A program made the position numbers and the translations under genes. From assembly GCA_003503355.1 (NCBI GenBank), contig DOCS01000085.1, positions 8,982 through 17,471 of the forward strand: a DNA stretch of 8,490 nt, in the 5' to 3' direction. The DNA comes from Opitutia bacterium (GTDB taxonomy: Bacteria > Verrucomicrobiota > Verrucomicrobiia > Opitutales > Coraliomargaritaceae). The notes under the pieces were generated by a model. The model made no database searches and had not been told where the DNA came from. It worked only from the letters and a program-made list of their open reading frames with translations. Below, one piece after another: positions 5,680 through 8,490 of this stretch. The stretch's first letter is position 1. Every line of letters begins with the position of its first letter.

Positions 5680-6402
5680 ATGCTGGTTCGTATGTTGATC
5701 AAAGGTAGATTGTGCCGCATTGTATTCCTCCTGCTTCTGTGGGGCGGGTGGATCGGTGTGCAGGCAGGGCCACTCATCAAATGGCACAAGCCGCATGCGC
5801 TTGGCAGTCACCAGCCGGGCGGGCTGAGTAGTCACCAGTCGCGCGGGCATGCGGCGACCGACGAATCCTATTTGCAGGTGACGGGCGCCCCTCGAGTGGA
5901 CTACGAGGAGCACGCGCTCAACGCGCCTTTGGGTTCGATCTCTAAGCCCTTGGTGTCAGCTCCTCCGAGCTACTCAAGTTTTGTTGAGCGTTTGGAGCTT
6001 GCTTCGGAGGCGGAAGGGGAGGCTAGTGGAGAGCTGTCTGAAGCAAGCGGTGCGGCTGCGGCGTCTGCGAGTCAGGTTGGCTCGGCGCCTCAGGATTCGG
6101 CGCCAGTGCGCTTCACTGCAAGCGAGTCGGTGCAGGCGGGCCCTAGCCGTCGGGCAGATTTGGCTGGGACGAGTCAGGCACCCGTATCGGTGGATGTGGC
6201 TCAGGCTCAGATTTTTACACGCTATGAGCCGGGCGGCGGCGAACTTTCGAAGCTTCTTATGTTCTTTCCTGCCGTCGAGACGACAACCGAGGGGCTTGGT
6301 GGATATAATGTGCTGACTCCGGTTGACCGCTTGAATTACTTTACCCCACCATCGCAAAACCTGCCGAAAAGCTCCGCCCGCTATCGTACCGTCCCCCAAT
6401 AG
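5680..6402 (+). CDS. Secreted Ala/Ser-rich protein of unknown function, first gene of a flagellar-linked set
   Basis: I do not recognise this 240-residue protein. It begins with a clear Sec signal peptide: basic residues in the first 13, a hydrophobic core at 14-27 (IVFLLLLWGGWIGV) and a likely cleavage after VQA (27-29). Residues 41-58 contain a duplicated SHQ segment from a 24-base tandem repeat. Residues 105-175 are Ala/Ser/Glu/Gln-rich and probably disordered. The C-terminal 55 residues look more ordered (LLMFFPAVETTTEGLGGYNV, then VDRLNYFTPPSQNLPK). No lipobox or further membrane segment is present, so it should be periplasmic or exported. Starts at ATG 5680 or ATG 5692 are both possible; neither has a ribosome site. 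The TPR gene begins 48 bp downstream and the FlgN-like gene follows it, which suggests an envelope accessory of flagella. That function is inference. Confidence 0.7.
   Translation: MLVRMLIKGRLCRIVFLLLLWGGWIGVQAGPLIKWHKPHALGSHQPGGLSSHQSRGHAATDESYLQVTGAPRVDYEEHALNAPLGSISKPLVSAPPSYSSFVERLELASEAEGEASGELSEASGAAAASASQVGSAPQDSAPVRFTASESVQAGPSRRADLAGTSQAPVSVDVAQAQIFTRYEPGGGELSKLLMFFPAVETTTEGLGGYNVLTPVDRLNYFTPPSQNLPKSSARYRTVPQ
5806..5853 (+). repeat. Two-copy 24-base tandem repeat inside the secreted protein gene
   Basis: AGTCACCAGCCGGGCGGGC (5806-5824) recurs with two mismatches at 5830-5848, a period of 24 bases or eight codons. It yields SHQPGGLS followed by SHQSRGHA just after the signal peptide. 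The in-frame period means copy-number change would alter only linker length. Confidence 0.7.
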
Positions 6403-6405
6403 CGG
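6378..6405 (+). repeat. Inverted repeat over the stop codon of the secreted protein gene
   Basis: CCGCTAT (6378-6384) and ATAGCGG (6399-6405) are perfect complements around a 14-base loop, and the right arm includes the TAG stop. A T-rich stretch (TTTTATTT, 6414-6421) follows after an 8-base gap. That gap makes it a poor terminator. Partial attenuation or mRNA protection between the two co-oriented genes is possible. Confidence 0.35.
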
Positions 6406-6450
6406 CAGCTGCGGTTTTATTTCAACGCCACCTGTTCCCTTTCATGCATC

Positions 6451-7824
6451 ATGCTTAAGTCATCACTACAATCAGCTTGCCGACTGCGACTCTTTTGCGC
6501 GCTTGCTTTTATCGGCAGTGCCACCTTCGCGCTCGCTAATCTGGATCCCAGAGAGGAGTCGAGTCTCGGCTTCTTCGAGCGTATGGGCGCAGTCGCGCCC
6601 GCCCAGATCGATGCGGCGAAGTCAGCGCGGGGCCAAGGAGATCAAAAGGACGTAGCTGAAGCGGCGGGCAGCCCGGCGGATCAGCTCGGCCTTGAAGTAG
6701 CGCAGCTGCTCGGCCCCGAATTCTCCGCTCCTGCCGCAGAAACGCAGGCACTCCCCGAGCCAGACGAACTGTTGCTTGAGTCCGCCCTACAATTCTATCA
6801 CGCGATGGACTACATGTCGGCGATCTCAGCCTTTGTTAAAGTGCTCAACTTTGAGAGTGCGCGCCCCGAGGTGGAGAAGACCGCGTTGATTCACATTGCG
6901 CGGATATACTACCAGCAGGACATGCCGCTGCGCACGATAGGCTTGCTGAAGCTGTATGCGGATAGTTATCCGAATGACCAACGCAGGCAGGAGATTATTT
7001 TTCAAACGGGGATGATTCACCGCGAGCTGGGGCAGTACGAGCTCGCGATCGCTGCCTTCTATCGTGTTTTGAATGCGATTGTTATGTCTGGTGAAGACGG
7101 CATGAATTCATATTTAAAGCTCGCTCGGCGGGCTCAGTTTGAAATCGCCCGTACACACTTTGCCTTGGGGCAGTGGGCTCAAGCGCTCGACTTGTTTAAT
7201 CGGATTGTTCTGCTGGAACTCGGGCCAGAGGATCGCGAAACGCTGCGCTTTTATAAAGCGAAATCTCTCCTCTATGTTGGCGAGCGTGGAAAAGGGCTGC
7301 GTGAGATTGATAAGTTCATTTCGGAGTATCCGAACAGCAGCTTTATTGCTGAGCTGCGTTATGAGAAGGCGCGTGCTCAAATCGACATGAAGCAAATTGA
7401 TGCGGGGCGCCAGACCCTGCTGGGGCTGGTCGAGATGGGCGGTGCTCCCGAAGATAATATGACTTCCGAGTGGGTGGAGTGGCGGCGTTTGGCGGGTAAC
7501 TTTCTGGCCAATTATTATTTTGAATCAGGTGAGTATGAGACGGCGCTTCGGCTCTATCAGGCTTTGGTTGTGATGGATCAGGCGCCTCAATGGCAGTTGC
7601 CGATCGTGCTGCAAATGGCCAGCTGTTTTCGCGAGTTAGGTCGCTATGGGCGGGCTGTGGAGTCCTTCAACTTTGTGGTTCAGGAGGTCGAAGTGATGCG
7701 CGACGATTCCGGGGTCGATACATTGAGTGAGGAGTTTGAGTTTCTTGCGGACAGTGCGTCTTGGCAACTTGGACTGCTCAACTGGTATGAGGGCTTTACC
7801 GAACGTCTAAAAGAGGATGCTTAA
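6451..7824 (+). CDS. Exported tetratricopeptide (TPR) repeat protein
   Basis: This 457-residue protein starts with a Sec signal peptide: basic residues to 13, a hydrophobic stretch 14-28 and likely cleavage after ALA (27-29). Residues 30-105 are a variable Ala/Glu-rich linker. From about 107 to the end the protein is a helical TPR array. Clear repeat units include YMSAISAFVKVLN (121-133), LGQYELAIAAFYRVL (193-207), LGQWAQALDLFNRIV (239-253), SGEYETALRLYQALV (359-373) and LGRYGRAVESFNFVV (396-410). A YPN turn ends two helices (173-175 and 293-295), as in BamD/YbgF-type envelope proteins. It should act in the periplasm as a protein-binding scaffold. The FlgN-like gene begins 23 bp downstream, so the two are probably co-transcribed. 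A role in flagellar assembly is suggested by that neighbour only. ATG at 6451 has no Shine-Dalgarno. Confidence 0.85.
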   Translation: MLKSSLQSACRLRLFCALAFIGSATFALANLDPREESSLGFFERMGAVAPAQIDAAKSARGQGDQKDVAEAAGSPADQLGLEVAQLLGPEFSAPAAETQALPEPDELLLESALQFYHAMDYMSAISAFVKVLNFESARPEVEKTALIHIARIYYQQDMPLRTIGLLKLYADSYPNDQRRQEIIFQTGMIHRELGQYELAIAAFYRVLNAIVMSGEDGMNSYLKLARRAQFEIARTHFALGQWAQALDLFNRIVLLELGPEDRETLRFYKAKSLLYVGERGKGLREIDKFISEYPNSSFIAELRYEKARAQIDMKQIDAGRQTLLGLVEMGGAPEDNMTSEWVEWRRLAGNFLANYYFESGEYETALRLYQALVVMDQAPQWQLPIVLQMASCFRELGRYGRAVESFNFVVQEVEVMRDDSGVDTLSEEFEFLADSASWQLGLLNWYEGFTERLKEDA

Positions 7825-7847
7825 ACATTTAAAAAAAGAGATACACT

Positions 7848-8228
7848 ATGAATTCAAATGAAGAACAGACGATCGAACGCTTGCTCGCCGAATATGATGC
7901 TCTCACCGGGCAGCTCGGTGAATTGCTGAAGCGTGAGCAAGCGAATTTGAAAAGCGGGCGCTCGCTAGAGGCAACCATGGAGGAGAAGCAGGGGCTGTTG
8001 GTGCAAATTACTGCGATGAACCAGGCGCTGCGAGCTTACGGTCAACAGCGCGAGCGCCTGCTGGATCCGGTCAAAGCGAAGATCGAGCAGCTTCAGAACA
8101 AGTTGATGCTGATCCTTAAGTTGGACCGGGCCGTTGAGAAATCGTACCTCTCCGCCTCATCGCCCGTGACCGGTGATCTTAAGTTGAAACCTGTGCCCAG
8201 TCGTGTCAGCCGCGCCTATGCGGGTTAA
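7848..8228 (+). CDS. flgN: FlgN-like flagellar export chaperone
   Basis: This 126-residue all-helical protein fits FlgN, the cytoplasmic chaperone of the hook-filament junction proteins FlgK and FlgL. Residues 8-36 form a first helix, AEYDALTGQLGELLKREQAN, matching the family pattern of a leucine-rich helix ending in LLExE. Residues 40-72 continue with LEATMEEKQGLLVQITAMNQ, where the EEKxxLL motif is characteristic of FlgN. Residues 75-100 give a third helix, and a short, less helical tail follows (101-126). There is no signal peptide, as expected. Length is within the usual FlgN range. Unlike the other genes it has a recognisable purine-rich ribosome site, AAAGAG, about 7 bases before ATG 7848. 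FliT-like or FliS-like chaperones are alternatives. flgK, the usual next gene, does not follow within the window. Confidence 0.65.
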   Translation: MNSNEEQTIERLLAEYDALTGQLGELLKREQANLKSGRSLEATMEEKQGLLVQITAMNQALRAYGQQRERLLDPVKAKIEQLQNKLMLILKLDRAVEKSYLSASSPVTGDLKLKPVPSRVSRAYAG

Positions 8229-8231
8229 ATG

Positions 8232-8253
8232 GCGACGGCTCTGGGGCTGTCGC
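8232..8253 (+). terminator. Possible terminator hairpin after the FlgN-like gene
   Basis: GCGACGGC (8232-8239) pairs with GCTGTCGC (8246-8253), eight pairs including one G-T wobble, with a 6-base loop. It begins four bases after the stop codon. Only a weak T patch (TTTC, 8261-8264) follows, so termination would be inefficient or factor-dependent. Its presence argues that the rightward set ends here. Confidence 0.35.
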
Positions 8254-8490
8254 TGTGCGCTTTCAGGCACTCAGCAGCAGTTCTTCTGTAGCCCTAGTGA
8301 TCTCGAAGTTAGGCGCAATATGCTTGCCAACATCGCTCAAAAATCCCGACCTCAAACGTAGTCCTTTCTAGAATCCTGCGAACCAGCCTCGATGCCGCCC
8401 TTTTCATCTATTTATACCGCGCGTTCCAAATTAGCTGCTGAAGCTGGGGATTCGTCGCCGCGCTTGGGCGAGGACGGAGGCATCTCGCCT
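8254..8490. other. Right-edge stretch without a clear gene
   Basis: No recognisable coding sequence is seen in these 237 bases. A rightward frame from ATG 8392 stays open to the edge for 33 codons but has no ribosome site and a Ser/Pro/Gly-rich, unrecognised product. GC content rises in the last 60 bases, where GGCGAG (8467-8472) and CTCGCC (8484-8489) form an inverted repeat around 11 bases. That change could mark the start of a dispersed repeat, which cannot be tested inside one window. Confidence 0.4.

Noticed and set aside
8392..8490. Start of a gene running off the right edge
   Set aside because: Only 33 codons are visible, with no ribosome site and no recognisable family; the opposite strand is partly open over the same bases, as expected for GC-rich repeat-like DNA.
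1..8490. CRISPR array, tRNA, rRNA or transposase
   Set aside because: No regularly spaced repeats, no tRNA-like cloverleaf or CCA end, no rRNA motifs and no transposase or integrase signatures were seen on either strand.

Overview
This window is a chromosomal flagellar locus from a Gram-negative bacterium. Three leftward genes at the left encode filament and junction parts. Three rightward genes at the right end in a FlgN-like export chaperone. Between them lies an AT-rich FkbM-family methyltransferase gene in long, structured non-coding DNA. Flanking genes are GC-rich (36 G/C in 60 bases at 6601-6660), while the methyltransferase gene is AT-rich (20 of 60 at 3541-3600). Cleavable signal peptides and a periplasmic TPR protein point to a diderm. 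Most starts lack a good Shine-Dalgarno sequence, as is common in Bacteroidota and in parts of the Verrucomicrobiota/PVC group. The flagellin N-terminus resembles alphaproteobacterial flagellins. A marine Verrucomicrobiota-like host is only a guess.

Layout. Minus strand, read right to left: an unusual flagellin/hook-associated (FlgL-like) protein (3079-1502), a FliS-like flagellin chaperone (1434-1105), then a flagellin that runs off the left edge (1010-1). Sigma-28-like promoter elements lie before the first and last of these genes. The divergent intergenic region (3080-3519) holds a strong hairpin, a possible sigma-70 promoter, a run of 12 G and nested inverted repeats just before the methyltransferase start. 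The methyltransferase gene (3520-4896) is followed by an inverted-repeat block that could be a terminator or an attC-like recombination site. Positions 4968-5679 contain no convincing gene but do contain two good hairpins. The plus-strand set at 5680-8228 is a secreted Ala/Ser-rich protein of unknown function, a signal-peptide TPR protein and a FlgN-like chaperone, spaced 48 and 23 bp apart, so probably co-transcribed. The last 260 bp hold a possible terminator and no clear gene.

How they fit together. FliS would keep flagellin unpolymerised before export, and FlgN would do the same for hook-filament junction proteins. The FlgL-like protein may be such a junction protein or a minor filament subunit. 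The secreted and TPR proteins may be envelope accessories of the motor or its assembly. The methyltransferase most likely methylates a glycan, possibly one on flagellin. That link rests on position only. The most interesting features are the foreign-looking, possibly cassette-borne methyltransferase gene with a G12 tract in its leader, the atypical flagellin relative with a duplicated beta-rich domain, and the unknown secreted protein linked to flagellar genes.
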